From: Gordionus sp. m RMFG-2023
Lineage: Eukaryota; Nematomorpha; Gordioida; Chordodea; Parachordodidae
Direction of reading: 5' to 3'
Length of the DNA: 64,000 bases
Assembly (NCBI RefSeq): GCF_954871325.1
Contig: NC_088775.1
Span: 85,351,561-85,415,560 of the forward strand
This document shows positions 13,800-27,064 of the stretch, in pieces. The notes under the pieces were generated by a model, which worked only from the letters and a program-made list of their open reading frames with translations, was not told the origin of the DNA and did no database searches. Position numbers and translations under genes: made by a program. Position 1 is the stretch's first letter; each line of letters opens with the position of its first letter.

Positions 13800-14175
13800 A
13801 CCACCCTCAGGTACTGGGGGTCAGGCATGTACCTATCATTATAATTACTTATCTTCACCCATAATAGTTAAGTATAACGTAAGTTATTCAATAATTTCCT
13901 TTTTGACATTTTTATTCCCATTTGTTTAGAGAGTCAAGTCAATGAAAGATAGACAGAATTTTTTTTTAGTTTTTAATGGCCTATGAAAAAAAGAATTTCC
14001 CCAAAATTTATCTTTTAAATTCATTTATGTTAAAATTTAAAAATCAAAATCGTAAATTTTCAATGAAACAAATAGCAAAAAATTTCTGAGTGCCTAACTA
14101 TTTGTTTTATTTCAAAAAATAACCTTCCCAAATAAGGCGAGCCCAAATGGAAATTCCTGGCTACGTGCCTATACC
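13800..14175. repeat. Interspersed repeat, copy 3 (diverged)
   Basis: It opens with CTGGGGGTCAGGCATGTACC and closes with CCTGGCTACGTGCCTATACC, so the two ends carry related GTACC/GTGCC words in opposed context. The interior is AT-rich and non-coding. It is grouped with the neighbouring copies by the shared closing motif. Confidence 0.4.
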
Positions 14176-14447
14176 TATTACTTTATAATGTGGGAATTCT
14201 TGGAAATTAATATAACTTATGCCTATTACCATATAATATGAGAATTCATCGTAATTTATACAATTCATACCTATTACTATATAATATAGGATTTATTCGA
14301 AATTAATATAACTATACTGAGCAAATGATATAATTTTAATGTGCAAACGCTTGAAATTATTCTACTTTTTTATATATAAGTGATATTTTTTTAACGCTCG
14401 ATTTTTGGCTCACTATTTTTGAACATTAAGCGCTCACATATTTGGAG

Positions 14448-14735
14448 TATCAATGGGGTTTACTAGGGTAGATGGCCCTATCTGGTGGGGTTTCCTATAA
14501 ATTTTATTGGAGGTCTTTAGGTTACTTATAGGAGACCATTGGCTATATTATTTTCACTATTTTTCCAAAAATTTAGAATTATAGTCGTTATTTTAAAAAA
14601 TTGTTAACTTACATTTATTTTTCCGACTTCTTGACTATAGTGAATATATTAAATATATTTAGGAGGGTGGGGGATATAATTTTTATTAGCTTAAAATGAT
14701 GACCCCCCAATCTTGGCTACGCCTATGACGTAAAT
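14448..14735. repeat. Interspersed G-rich repeat, copy 4
   Basis: It shares with copy 2 the segments 'ttggctatatta', 'agaattatagtcgttatttta' and 'attagcttaaaatgat'. It ends CCAATCTTGGCTACGCCTAT. It is about 288 bp and non-coding. Confidence 0.6.
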
Positions 14736-15394
14736 ACCAGAACGCCCTGATATAGACTTAATTGAGCCTATGATATATCCGTATAGCGTACCTAGGCTTC
14801 GAGGTGCAGGAATTTCGAATTAGATCCCAAAGTTAAAAAAATATTTCGATAAAAATGAAACTTGCAATTTGGAGTTAGACAGATATGGTTTAGAGTTTGC
14901 TTATATTTAAAAAAAAATGATTTTACTTTTATTTTAATAAAATGTTGAATCCTTGGTAAGTTGGTTCTAATTTTCGGAAAACGTGTTGTATTCAAGCGTT
15001 ACGTTATTTAATGCAGCGTTATTTAAATATAGAGTTATGATGATAAGTTACGATAAAGTTTGAATATATTGGGATGCGTTGATAAAAAAATTTGCGATTA
15101 TATAAATAATAGCGAATTCGTTAAAAAGAAATATGATTTTTCTTTAACATTATTCTATTTTAACTCTATCTTGCTGTAATAACGTTGAGTTAAATAACTC
15201 AACATATGAATAAAATGCGGCCTAAGTTAAAATAATAGAATAGTTATAAATAGTAAATATTGATATCGATCGGGTCCGACACATTTTACTAAAGATGGAA
15301 CTTTTTAAAAAAATTTTGTTTTCTTATCAAATTTTATGATATAATAATATCTAACCATATTTAAATGAGCCAAGAACCACAAATCACTACTAAA

Positions 15395-15616
15395 TCCACC
15401 TCTATGAAAGTTTCACGAATAGAAGAGGAGGGAGTGGAGTCTTTTGGATAGATTTTATTTAAGGACTTTGGAAACCTTTATTGCAGAGGTTTTAAGTTAT
15501 TTTCCAATTGGTCATTAATTAAAATAAGATTATTAACTTATTTATGGTAAGAAGTGGGGGAGGGGGGGGGGTATCGTCTTAATTCTGTCCTCCCCTTCTG
15601 GCTACGCCTATGATAT
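15395..15616. repeat. Interspersed G-rich repeat, copy 5
   Basis: It carries a G9 run followed by 'tatcgtct', then TCCCCTTCTGGCTACGCCTA. It matches the tail of the neighbouring copies and is non-coding. Confidence 0.5.
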
Positions 15617-18600
15617 CTCTAACCCCCGAATTAACACATATCTCGACTCTCTTTCGTTCGCTCATCTTTGTCAGTAGTGTTAAGATACTTAACCAGGATT
15701 ACTTCCTCATCTAGATAAATTATGGATGTATTATTTCCAAGACAATAACGGCATAAATAACGTGTTAATTCTTAAGTCACGTGTTATATTTTATTATAAA
15801 TTTTTTTATATAAGTTTTAATTTTTTTAAATTTAAAAAAATATTAAAAAAATACCGAGTTTTAAATTATAAAAAATAAATAAATGGTATGTAATATCGAA
15901 TTAAATTCTTCATCCAGCTGTTATATTTTTATAGAGTCCAATCGAATTTCATTAATTATATTAGAAGAGCGTTAGTGATATTGACTGTTGTGCATTATTA
16001 TTACCTTGGCCTGAATATGACAAATATCTTTTGGTTCTAAAAAAAATATATATATAAATGTAACCATATCTTTACAATGGGAGTACTATCGTCGGTATTA
16101 TCCAAAACAAAGCTATCTACAAGGCAGTGATTTTCCTATTACCCTGAACTATAAAGTCGAAAAACATCCCCTCCCTTCCTTTCTAGAACCATGACTCGAA
16201 AAAAATAACCTAGATCTTTTAAATAATATAATTTCTTCCGAATTGAGGAAAGCTATATAATCTCAGCTGTATTATTTTGTGCAAAACAATAGTTTAGCAA
16301 TCAATGGGCTTTATTCAATCATGCGTGAATACTTTTATAAAAAATAGCCCAAAATTAAAAATATGGAGTAACTGATACCTCCCATTAAGGACACGACTGC
16401 CTTAAAAGGTTATACGATTTTACTTACGTGGTCGCGTCGGTGAATATCTCTTTTTTAAAAAAATTAAATCATATGCTTTAATATTATTTTAAGAATGCTC
16501 AAGAAGTGCAGGAAATTATATACTGACGAACCTCATATATTTTCGTACAGAAAAGTTTATCTTCCAAACCCTATATATATATATACATATGTTTATCATT
16601 TGCATTTCTTCTTTTCAAATTGTGTGATAAATATAAATTAATATCATCGATTAACAAATAAATTATAAAAAAATAATAATTATGCGATCCTTTTCTTATA
16701 CTTAAAAGTAACGTTTCGAAATAACGCGTTACTTTTTTTAAAAACGTAATGAGGAAGTAAAATGTGATGCCGTTACTTTTGGAGGATTAAACGTCTAAGA
16801 TTCTTAAGAAAAATGGTATATAGTATTTTATAATCAATTTCTATTCATCTTTAACGGGGTTTTTAGCTGGCTAGAGGATGCGCTTCGAGTTGAGGCTTAG
16901 GCTTATCTGATGTCAATAACAACAATTTATATCTAGAAATCTATCAGATAGTTTTTTTTTCGCAACAAAAATTATGATTATTGATTTTAACTAACATATG
17001 CTTTAATTTTATGGAAATTTTTTCACTCGCGAAAAAAACAAAATTAGCGCTTCTAGAATTTTAAAACAAAAAAAAATTCCCAATGTAAATTTAATGTGTT
17101 TTTTTTGTTTTTTAACCTTTAAAATCAATAAAATAAGTAAAAAAAAATTTATAATTTGGTTTAAAATAACAACTAACACATGTATATGAATAATATATTT
17201 TTTCTTCTCTCGAAGATTGAACCTTGATTTCCTTATTTTATTTAAAAAATTAAAAAATATCAGAATTGAATAAAATGTAAATAACTCAATTTCACGATTA
17301 TTTTATAATATTACAATTGAATTGGATTATAATAAAAAATATAATGCCAAATGTCCATATTATAAATTATCAAGCAAAATTTCCTGAACTTTGTACTTGT
17401 CAAGCCCAGTGAATTCTTATTTGAACAATTTAAAAGTCCAGTCCTATTTTAATTTTCCATAATTTTTTCCAATAATTTGTTGGCTGTATTTTTTGCAAAT
17501 TGTTTCATTTAAATATAAAATTAATCCGCTCACCCACCCATTCGTAATTTAGCCGGCCCTAACTCGCCCACGCCCGCTCATAGTTTAAGAGGATTGTGGC
17601 CGATGGGCCAATTTACAAAATGTGCAACCTAAATTATTTTAATGTGACCCTAGAAAATGAAAATTTGATTGAAGGTCTCTTGGTAATTTCTTTAATCTCC
17701 TTGGTATAAAAACTATGTTTTGGTCTCATTATATTTCTTCTAAAGATTACGATTTATTAAGACCACACTAACCAAATCTTTCCTTATAAAATAAATATAA
17801 TATCTATATTCTAAATTGATTATAAAAAATTTTGTATCAAATATAATTGATATAAAATGCAAAACTATAACATGACACTTCTTAATTGATAAACATTCTT
17901 AACAGATCATTTATATTTAATCGAAAAATCGACAAAAGTAGAACAAATTAAATTTTATACTTTGATAAATGTAATAGAATCTTTTTAATTGCTTACCTCA
18001 TTAAATGAATTACTTTAAAAATGACCTTATGTTTCTTTCTTTATTTTTTAATTTCTTGGATTGGAACATTTCTTTATGCATGAAAATTACAAAAATATTC
18101 ACCTATATAAAAGATTTTATTTAGAATTCTTAGGTAAAATTTGATCAAAAAAAAAACAATTTTGTTTTTCTAAACTGGTTTTTATCTTTGGTAAAATAAG
18201 AAAACCCACTCATTATTTTTTTTGATTATTATATTCATTTTATTTATAATATAATATATATAATATTTATAATGTTTTAAAAAAATCACAGATCCAGATT
18301 AAGGCATGGTATGATAAATGAGTGAGATGACAATTTAAATAGATGAAGTTGTTAAAAATAAAACATACATTATAAATATTAAATATATAAATTGATATAT
18401 ATTTTTTTTAATGGAATTATATTTGGTTTTGAGATTGAGATTTTTTTTAAAAACGAATTCAAAATTTTAATATTTACAAATGACTTAATATTTTTTTTAC
18501 AAATACAATAACTAGGGGGGGGGGAGGTGGCGGAGGAAATTTGGGCATATATAAATATATAATTGATATCATCTCTAAAATTGTTGAAATGGAAGTATTA

Positions 18601-19346
18601 GGTCCCATACCTAACAACCCCGATGTCAAATTTCGGTATATAATATATATATATATATTATAAATAACAAATCTCATTTAAAAAAAATGATATTGAGTGT
18701 TGTGTTGAGGTATAATTAAAGACCGACATCAACCTTAAATGAGATAAACATCACCTTATTCTATTATAATAACCTGTAATTTCATTCTCAAATTCTATTT
18801 TAATGTATAAAATAATTATTTTCGCAAATTAAACTAGTACCACGGGGAGAAAGGGTGAATTATTTATATTTAAACAAAAAAATATACAGTGTATAAAACT
18901 TTCAGCGCAAACACTATTGCGAACCCCTCTCTTCAATCGCCACCCTGATTAAATTTTAAAGGATATTAAACTATTTTTAAAAAAAAATTTATCGACCTAG
19001 TACTGTCTAAAAGGCTAGAATATTTTTTTAAAAATGGCTGAACAAATATTTAAGCCAAAAAAAATATTATGTAAGCTTAGGTCTGGAGGTTTGCATTATA
19101 TTTATATTTTTTGGCTAAAATATTAGGTTATCCATATTTTTAAATAATAGAGCCACTTTAAACAACGCTTAATATCGATCATTTAAACAAATATAAAAAA
19201 AATAGTTATATAATAAAAGTTTAATTTTAAAATGGTTTAATGTTACATCAAGTGCCAATTATACAAAAAAAGTCACTCTTCTTTTTTTTTGTTATGTAAA
19301 AAATTTTGGTTACAAAATATATTTAGCTTTTATATGATGCTTTTTT
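15617..19346. other. AT-rich intergenic sequence
   Basis: No gene was recognised in this 3.7 kb. It contains short MITE-like pieces. One, near 16690-16800, has AGTAACG words in both orientations around an AACGCGTT palindrome, suggestive of hAT subterminal repeats. Others are at 17525-17600 (GC-rich, CCCGCTC words) and near 18990-19160 (an inverted 'aggcta...tggctaa' arrangement). None has ends I can defend. Confidence 0.4.
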
Positions 19347-19538
19347 TCAATTCGTTTTCGTTGTTTTAGCATCATTATTATCATTACTGGCACGAGTGTC
19401 CGTATGATGAGAAGAAGCATTATTATCCTCCCTAGCCTCACTCCTCAAACTCCTAGACCTGGCACCTGTCAAAATGTCTGCATATTTCTCCTCTATATAT
19501 TCAGCATATTTTGTGAGTAAATCTGTTTTTTTTTTCAT
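19347..19538 (-). CDS. Putative small protein or terminal exon, unknown
   Basis: A 63-codon frame with GC content well above its surroundings, which is how real exons look in this window. It encodes LLTKYAEYIEEKYADILTG, then a basic ARSRSLRSEARE segment and an Asn/Asp/Ser/Thr-rich tail. An acceptor-like A-rich stretch ending in CAG lies just after the first codons (exon would begin at 19527). It may therefore be the last exon of a minus-strand gene rather than a standalone frame. I do not recognise the family. It lies about 1.1 kb downstream of the NHL gene stop, and no joining exon is visible. Confidence 0.35.
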   Translation of the reverse strand: MKKKTDLLTKYAEYIEEKYADILTGARSRSLRSEAREDNNASSHHTDTRASNDNNDAKTTKTN

Positions 19539-19552
19539 TATAAAGAATAAAA

Positions 19553-20639
19553 ATAAAATAAAAAAAGATTAGAAAAATTTTACATTTTACATTTTAAATT
19601 TATTTATTTTTTTTATTTTTTAATGTTAAGAAAAAAATATATTCTTAAAAACTTAAAGCTTTACTACTTTACTTTACTGCATACTTTTTAAAAAAGTATT
19701 ATTAATTTGTTTTTTGAAGAAGATTTTATATATGTATATATATAAAGTCTAAATTCTTAGGGTAGAGGTGAGGTGAGGGAGGATGATAATTCTATTAAAT
19801 CAGTAAAAAAATAAATGAAATAGATAAATTAATTATTACACACTAAATAATTATACCAATTCAATAATAGGATTTACTCTTTCAACTGATCCAAAAAAAT
19901 TTCATATATGGTTTACTGAATTCTAGCAGGAAAAGAACCAATATATTGAGAGGAAATTATTTTTATTTTTTTTCAATCAGTTAAAGATATTTAAATCAAG
20001 TTTTAATAAAACTAATTTATTTCAAAAATAATATATTTATATTCACAAAATATCGTTAATTATTATCCAATAAAAAAAAATTATATATATATAATAACGC
20101 GGTTATTCTAAAAAGTAACTAATTTTAACTAATAATAATAATTACAGTTTGAAGGTTTGAAAAAAGGGAGTAAAAATACAAAATTTATATAAATTCGTGT
20201 TTATAATAAAAAATGTTATATAAAAACTAAAAAATGAACACTTAAGTAAATTACATTTATTATATAAAACTTAAAATAACCAAAATATAAGGCTAAAAAA
20301 ACTAAACGAATTTGAACTATATTGGGAGCAAATATTTAATTTAAATATATAGACATGTTAAGAGAAGAGCATTTTTTTGATCTAAATGCAAATTGTATAA
20401 AGAAAGGATAAGGAAAATAAAGGATAGAAATATTGCACCATTTATTTTATTTGCATTTGCAATTTTTGTTAGTTTTAAAAACAATCCGGCTAAAATTAAA
20501 AAGAGAGTTTTTCTAAATTTATATCTTATGTTCTCACGAAATTAATCATCATTATATTTTAAAAAATATTCTATAAATTTAAGCCTAAAAAAAACTATAA
20601 ATAAATGTATATCTATTATATAATATATATAATTCGTTT
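19553..20639. other. AT-rich 3' flank of the NHL gene
   Basis: This is the 3' flank of the minus-strand NHL gene and probably includes its 3' UTR. It consists of homopolymer-rich AT sequence, and I see no further coding or RNA features in it. Confidence 0.4.
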
Positions 20640-23600
20640 TCAAACAAAAACAATTTGATTATTAATCGTGTCGGAAACGGCGAAAGTTTGAACGGGATAC
20701 TGTTCGTATTCGTGAATCCCATTATTAAACATGGAAGAAGGTAAGGAAATGCAAGAATCGAATCTATTTGTTAAAGTTGATGACAATTGGTCCGATGAGC
20801 TCGTGAGAACGGGAGAAGAGATCAGAGGAAAAACTTGTATCACTCTACCATCGGCGGTCAACTGGATTACCCTATCGTTTCCCGAGTCAAGAAGGATAAT
20901 ATTTTCACTATTAGCCGAGTAACAAGATACGCTACTGGGATAGCTGAAATTTTCAGTTATTAAGGGATAGGCAGAGTTGGCCCCATTCGTAGAAGGGGTA
21001 GTTAAAACCTTGGGTATCTTGTTGACGCAGCCAATTTTTATGCCGTTTCGATCAAAAAGTTTTAATGAATGATCCCCCGCGTCCGTTACGTATATTATGG
21101 ATCTGTGGGAGGAATAATGAACCCTTTTAGGGGCTGTCAGATGGTTGTGACCCCATTTACCAACAAAAATACCGTCCCCACTAAATACTTGTACCCTTCG
21201 ATTTAATTTATCGCATACATATATAAATCCCATTGAATCGAAAGTCACACCAGTAGGATGCTCAAATTGTCCGTTAAAATGACCTTTTTCTCCGGTCCCC
21301 AGGATCCTTTGAAACTTTAGTTCAGAGTTTAAGCAAACAACTTTGTGATTACCACTATCCGCTATCGCTATTTGGTCTTGATACCCTAATGCCACGTCAC
21401 AGGGTCTGTTCAATTTCTCGGGCGTATACCCGAAAATACCGTAGGACTTAACAAAAGAGGTAATGGCTTTACCGTTACCTAGCTGTAACTTCATCATGCG
21501 TATCTTGTGGTTACCCTTATCTGCTACAAATAAGTGTGTGCCGTTGGTTGACAACGCCAATCCCATAGGGATCTTCAAACTCACGAAGCCGCCTTTATTC
21601 GAAGGATTTACTTTTACGTTGAGACTAGCGTACACTCCGTTTTCTGCTATATTAAGGGAATCATTTTGCTTTTTAATGTTGCCGATAGAATTTCTTTTGA
21701 CCTTGTTGACTTTTTTTTCGCTACCATTCGATACTTTTTTCGATAATTTTACGCCATTTTCTTTGGGAATACGATGATTAGACTCCCCAATTCCAGTATC
21801 GGAAGTTCTTCGTTGATAAGGAGAGGATCTGGATTCATGTTTGATTAGTATCGAATGAGGTGGACCGGTAAGAGAGTTAGCTTTATATTCGCTAATATTT
21901 GTATCGATGGCTCTGCCGGACTCAAAGTTAAGAAATAGATCTAACTCATCTTCATCTAATTCTCTTCTTTCTTCCGAGGACTCGTAAACGTCAAGAGGGT
22001 GATCATAAAACAACGCCAACTCGCCAATCTGTTCGGTATTTCCGTTATCTGTATCATGCCTCGTGTCATTATCATTTTCACCGAGATCAAACAAATCTCT
22101 GTCGCTTAAATTTGCAGGACTTAAGCTCAAATCTGGGGTTTCGTAATTTTTCAAAGATGAATGAGATTGGATCTCATCAGCAAATTGTTCGATATCTTTT
22201 TGCATGTCGTTAATTCTTTGAATGTAAGCTCGCAATTCAGTTTCGAAAATATTATCTAATATTTGACGTTCATGCACATTCTCGTCACTTTGATTATCGT
22301 TAACCGAATCGTTTACCTTAGAATTATTATCGGCGATTTTATTTAACTTTTTATTTTGACTAGTACTAGGAATGCCACCGGGTTTATCGTCGGCATTTTC
22401 CAACATGTTATGTCCTTCAATGTGATCCTGGAATATTATGTCGTTCGGAATATCCTCTAGATGATTGACATATTTAGATTTCAAGGACTTCTCCTTACCC
22501 CCATACGATTTTAAATCTTCATCCTTGTGACAAGAGGCATTGCCCGTATTCACAACACTTGAAAACGTTTCATCTTTGATGTTAGAATCATTTAAATTTG
22601 CCCTTATATTATGAATCCGTTCCCTAATCGGGACGTATTTGTAATTGCTGTCATTGCAAGTGCCATCGGGCGAAAACAAAGCCACGGAGGCTAAATTCAT
22701 CAAAAACTCATTTCTGCGTTTGAATCGCTGAAGAGTGTTAAATTTATTTTTCAATGACTCGGATATTTTAAAGTTTTCAGATATCGGCACATCCGTTTCT
22801 GGTATAAATATATCCGCAGTGCTATTTAAGCCCATCCCGTTTAAAGTTAAGTTATCAAATTTATATTCTGGATTATTAATATTAGTAGCGATGAAAGATT
22901 TCGTTGAAATTGGATTATTATTAACAAGGTTGGGCCGATTTGTATCGCTGATATGCTGCTGTCTCCTTTTTTGCTCCATTCTCAATTTAATTGGCGGGTT
23001 TTGTAAATATTCGACACTGGAAGAAGAACTAGGGTTTCCATATGTTTTCAATTTCGAATCTAAATTCGAATCTAAATTCAAATTTCTCAAAGTGGTCGTA
23101 GTACCCTTCTTGTAGGACCTTGAAGGGCAATCAGGAAAGCTTAAATGATCTATGTAATAACTCGTTTGAGCGTCTTTGCCGATATGGGAATCGGTATGTT
23201 TCAATTGCTCTAATTTTTTTTCGGCTCGAGTTTTTACCTCGCCATCATCAATAAGCCAAGACTTCCACCAATGATCACCAGGCGGTTCAATCCTATTTTC
23301 CTCGTGATTTATATTATTATTATTATCTGTTTTACTCCTTTGATAAAAGTTTTTCTTTAGCTTTCTTTTTGCCATACTTTTGTGAGCTTCCTTGTGAACG
23401 TTGATTTCATTGGAACCTCCATTGGTTTCTTGCAAACGATCGTTGTGGTTTAACGCGTCCAATACAATCTCGTCTTTATTATCACGATAAATATTCGTAT
23501 TATTGGCGTAACCGTTAACGTGATCGGCATTTATACTTGTATCATGAGGATAATTTTCGTAGGATAATGGCGAATCGGGTGTCGCAAAATGGCTATTTTT

Positions 23601-26378
23601 TATTATCGGCAATTTTTTGCCGTTTTTAATTGATGATATATTGTAATCATTGAAATTAATGTCTGGGTCGTAATTATTAAGAGTGGCATTGCTAATCACA
23701 TTATTTGTAGTTAGACAGCGCCCATATTTCCTACGATAATACGATTTGTGTAATTCCCTATCTCTTCTATTCTCATCCTCGATAGTTTCTAGGGTGGAGC
23801 CTCCTTTTTCGTTATTTGTGTCGAGAGTTTCGGCTGATTCAATTTTATTAGCATTAAATTCACTTAAAGACTTTTCTATGGCTTTAATGGTGCTCGAATT
23901 TTTTAAATTGAAAGACGTTTTACTCCTGTATAAACTGTAGGGCAAGCCAGATTTATTGTTGCTTATGACGACGGATTTGATTGGGTCCTTTTTAGGACTA
24001 GCCATCTTATAAATATCCGCGTAATTAAAGCGGTTAACGTCTAATCTATGAAACTTGGGGGATATATTAGACTCTGAGAGATCCGTTAATGTTCGAGGAT
24101 GCACTTTAGCATCTATTTATTTTGGAATCCAAGATAAATACCATATATAACAAAAAAAAATGCAAATAATTGTTTAACCATTCTAATTTTATAATTTATT
24201 TAAAATTAAAATAAATATAATAGTAATAATAATTAAAATTTTTTTAACCTGTTCTCCAATTTTTGTTAGTGTGTGGGGAGGTGGAGCTGGTCACTGAGGA
24301 GGGGACTTCGTTGCCCAGGTATCCAGCGAATATATCGTCTTGACTAGGTGTACTACTACTTCCAATAGGTGCGCGGCGAGAACTAGAGGAATAATCATAG
24401 GAAGACGGAGTTGCGGTTGTTTCGTAAGTGGAACGTGGACGATTTAAAAATCTGCTTGTTCGAGTCGGCGTGGCCGTACTTCCGGTATTTCTTTGAGCCG
24501 GTGATGTATACCGATTGGATCCAGATTTGTAATTACCTGTGGTATCTAATGTCGAATTTACATTGTCATTATCTCCGGGTGTTAGAGTGTCGTCATTTTC
24601 GAATGAGTAGGATCTAGAAAACCTACTGGAAGTTGTCTCATTGTTGGGTGAAGACGTCGTTTTGGAAGTCAAATTTCCGGAATGAACTACACTCCTAACG
24701 TGTAGTTCACCGAAGGTAAGGATGTTGGATCTCAGCATGTTGTTGTCGGCTATGAACTTCATCCTTTTGTAACTTTCTACCGCTTCCACGTTGATGTCCC
24801 GTATATGATCTAGATATGTCGATATTTGTTGCTTCAGTGTAACTAACTCCTCAGGGGTCAACGGCACTATTTCAGGCAAAACTTGGGGCGGGGGTGTAGT
24901 ATTAATATTATTAGTTGTGGTTTCTTTGTTATTATCTTGTACCATCTCTTGAGCTGCCAATAGAACCTTAGCAGCGGCGGCATTTTTAATCCTAGTTTTG
25001 AGGCTTTGTATTTGGACTCCTTGCTCGTCATCATCTTCATCTTCGTCCTCCTCTCCTGTTTTTTAGAAGTTACAATTATTTTTAAAAAAATCTTTACTGG
25101 AACAATTTGAAAAACAGTTTTAAAAGCGCTCAATTTTTTTAAACTATTATGTCAACATGATTAAAGTAAAACTTAATTCAAGGTTTAATTCTATGATTCT
25201 AATTAATTCTTACATCGATAAATATATTGAAACTTAACCAATCATATATTTATGTTTGTATCATAGTGGATTTGCCATATACCTTCGTTAGAAGTCGTTT
25301 CGTGACTGTCTCGATTATTGGATGTAGCTCCAGCACCTGTAACGTTATCTATGGGAGAGCTACTTGAAGGTAGAGTTGGTTGATTTAAACGGGTTGCTGT
25401 CCGTTGGCAATATGATTCAATTTCCTCCTTTTCCGTACTGAGAGTACCCTGCCTTTCCGTCATTTTTCGGATTTCAGACTCCATTAGATTGTCCACTTCT
25501 TCTAACAGAACTCTTTCCCGATTGTTAAGCTCTCGCACGCATCGATCTATCTCCATTTTGATCTCGTTTTTGACAAAGTTGAAGTTGTTTTTCATGTTAG
25601 CAAGCTTTTGTTCGATGACGTTTATAGTTTCCTCGAGTTTTGGTACATTTCTTTGGGTGTTGGTCAAGAGGCGAATCACTTCGCGTTGCATTTGCTCCAA
25701 GTGCGACTCCTTGCAAGCATTGCACACCTTCCGATCGCAATGCAGGCACTTAAATAGCTCAGTGTTTTCGTTACAAATAGGGCACGTTTCCAATTTCACG
25801 AACCTATATTGTTGTGTAGGAGATTGCGTGGTCGTTTGATAACTAGATCTTTGGGCGGATGGGAGATGACTAGTGTATTGACCTAACCTATCGTTGCTAG
25901 CTTCGTCCGTTACTGATCGTCGTGAACCTCTCCTAGAATTGGTTTCCTGAAGTAACATAAGATTACTGTTGCCGCTCTTCGCCTCTTCGACAGCTATAAC
26001 CGAAGGTAATTCCAAAAAACTTAAGATGGTCAAATTGTTGGGAAAGGTTTCGACACCTTTATAAGGTAATATGTTTTCTGTCCGGCATTCAGCACATTTA
26101 ACGATTCTCTTATAATAATCGGCCATATTTTCAAGACATTCCAGACAATAGGTATGTTGACAGGGTAACAGTTTAGGTTGCCTATACCGATCTAAGCATA
26201 TGGGGCAAGTTAAGAGTTTTTCAAGCTGATTAAAAGGGAAATGATTGTTATCATTTGCATGTGGATTACTTTGAGCTGCAACACCGATATCACTCTCTTT
26301 AACATCATCGTCGTTCTTAGTTGCATTTCGATTAGGAGACTTTTTATTGTTATCCTCCTTTGTCAATTTGGCTGACAT
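20640..26378 (-). CDS. nhl-1/tn: RING/B-box/NHL-repeat protein, thin/NHL-1 type, 3 exons
   Basis: Exons are 26378-25283, 25055-24249 and 24112-20640, joined by GT-AG introns of 227 and 136 bp in consistent phase, giving about 1791 aa. Residues 58-98 form a C3HC4 RING (Cys58, 61, 73, His75, Cys78, 81, 95, 98). The following NILPYKGVETFPNN linker resembles that of Drosophila thin (abba) and C. elegans NHL-1. A single B-box-type zinc motif (CPIC...CLHCDRKVCNAC, about 199-226) precedes a coiled coil to about residue 330. Exon 2 adds an acidic stretch and another short helix. A very long Asn/Asp/Ser-rich region follows. The last about 320 aa are NHL repeats (IPMGLALS, LFVADKGNHKI, IAIADSGNHKV, FIYVCDKLNRRVQVF, IIYVTDAGDHS), predicting a beta-propeller. 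By family it is probably a ubiquitin E3 ligase. Thin acts at muscle costameres; that role is only an analogy here. Confidence 0.92.
24103..24112 (-). promoter_or_regulatory. Alternative in-frame splice acceptors for NHL exon 3
   Basis: Two AG acceptors lie 9 nt apart (exon starting at 24112 or 24103). Both preserve the frame, so the two products would differ by three residues (DAKVHP versus VHP). Which one is used cannot be decided from sequence; the upstream polypyrimidine tract is weak. Confidence 0.5.
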
Positions 26379-26868
26379 TTGAAAATAGTATTCTCACAAA
26401 TTGGTGATTATATAGCAGCCAATGAATAGGATGATATATTCTGTTTTTTTTAAATATCGTATTGAAAGGATTTTTCTGATATAATATGCTACATTTAGAA
26501 AAATAAGAATCAAAATATAATATAATTTAATAATACACGAAAATTAAACTTGATGCGCTGAAAATTTTTTTAAATAAAAATTATTTTCATATTATCTCAT
26601 GAATTGTGTAACAAGGATAATTTATAATTATCATATTCTCATAATTCATATAAAATAAATGTGTTCAAATTATTTTTAATGTGCCAACATATTTTAATAT
26701 TCTAAATTACAATACATTTATATAAATCGAATTTTTATGTTTAAAATATTTTAATAATTAATGTTTACTCTAAATATTATATACTCTCCTGAAGCTTAGA
26801 AACCTACGAGTCCGTCCTTGGGCTTAAAAATTTAGAATCTATTATTTAATGACCCTTTAAATTTAGAG

Positions 26869-27033
26869 TTGCTAAAAAGGCTCGATTTGGCCAATTTTAA
26901 AATTAAGATATTAGCCAAAATATTATTACGCAAACCGATGCCCAAACCTTTCTGCCATCTATGAGCAAGATCTCCAGGCTTGCGTTAAATTTTTTGGCGA
27001 AAATAAGTTAGCCCTTTTTTAAAAATAAGAACA
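26869..27033. mobile_element. Small inverted-repeat MITE, family A copy
   Basis: The left arm GTTGCTAAAAAGGCTCG and later TTAGCC are mirrored by the right arm, whose reverse complement begins GTTAACTGTTC and contains AAAAAAGGGCTAACTTATTTT. Word order matches the clearer copy at 28585-28793. It is non-coding and arm identity is moderate. Confidence 0.5.
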
Positions 27034-27064
27034 GTTAACACACTACTTATTACGATCTTTGGGA

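Noticed and set aside
20731-23940. Plus-strand open frames across the NHL gene
   Set aside because: They are antisense shadows of the GC-richer minus-strand exon; none has a recognisable domain.
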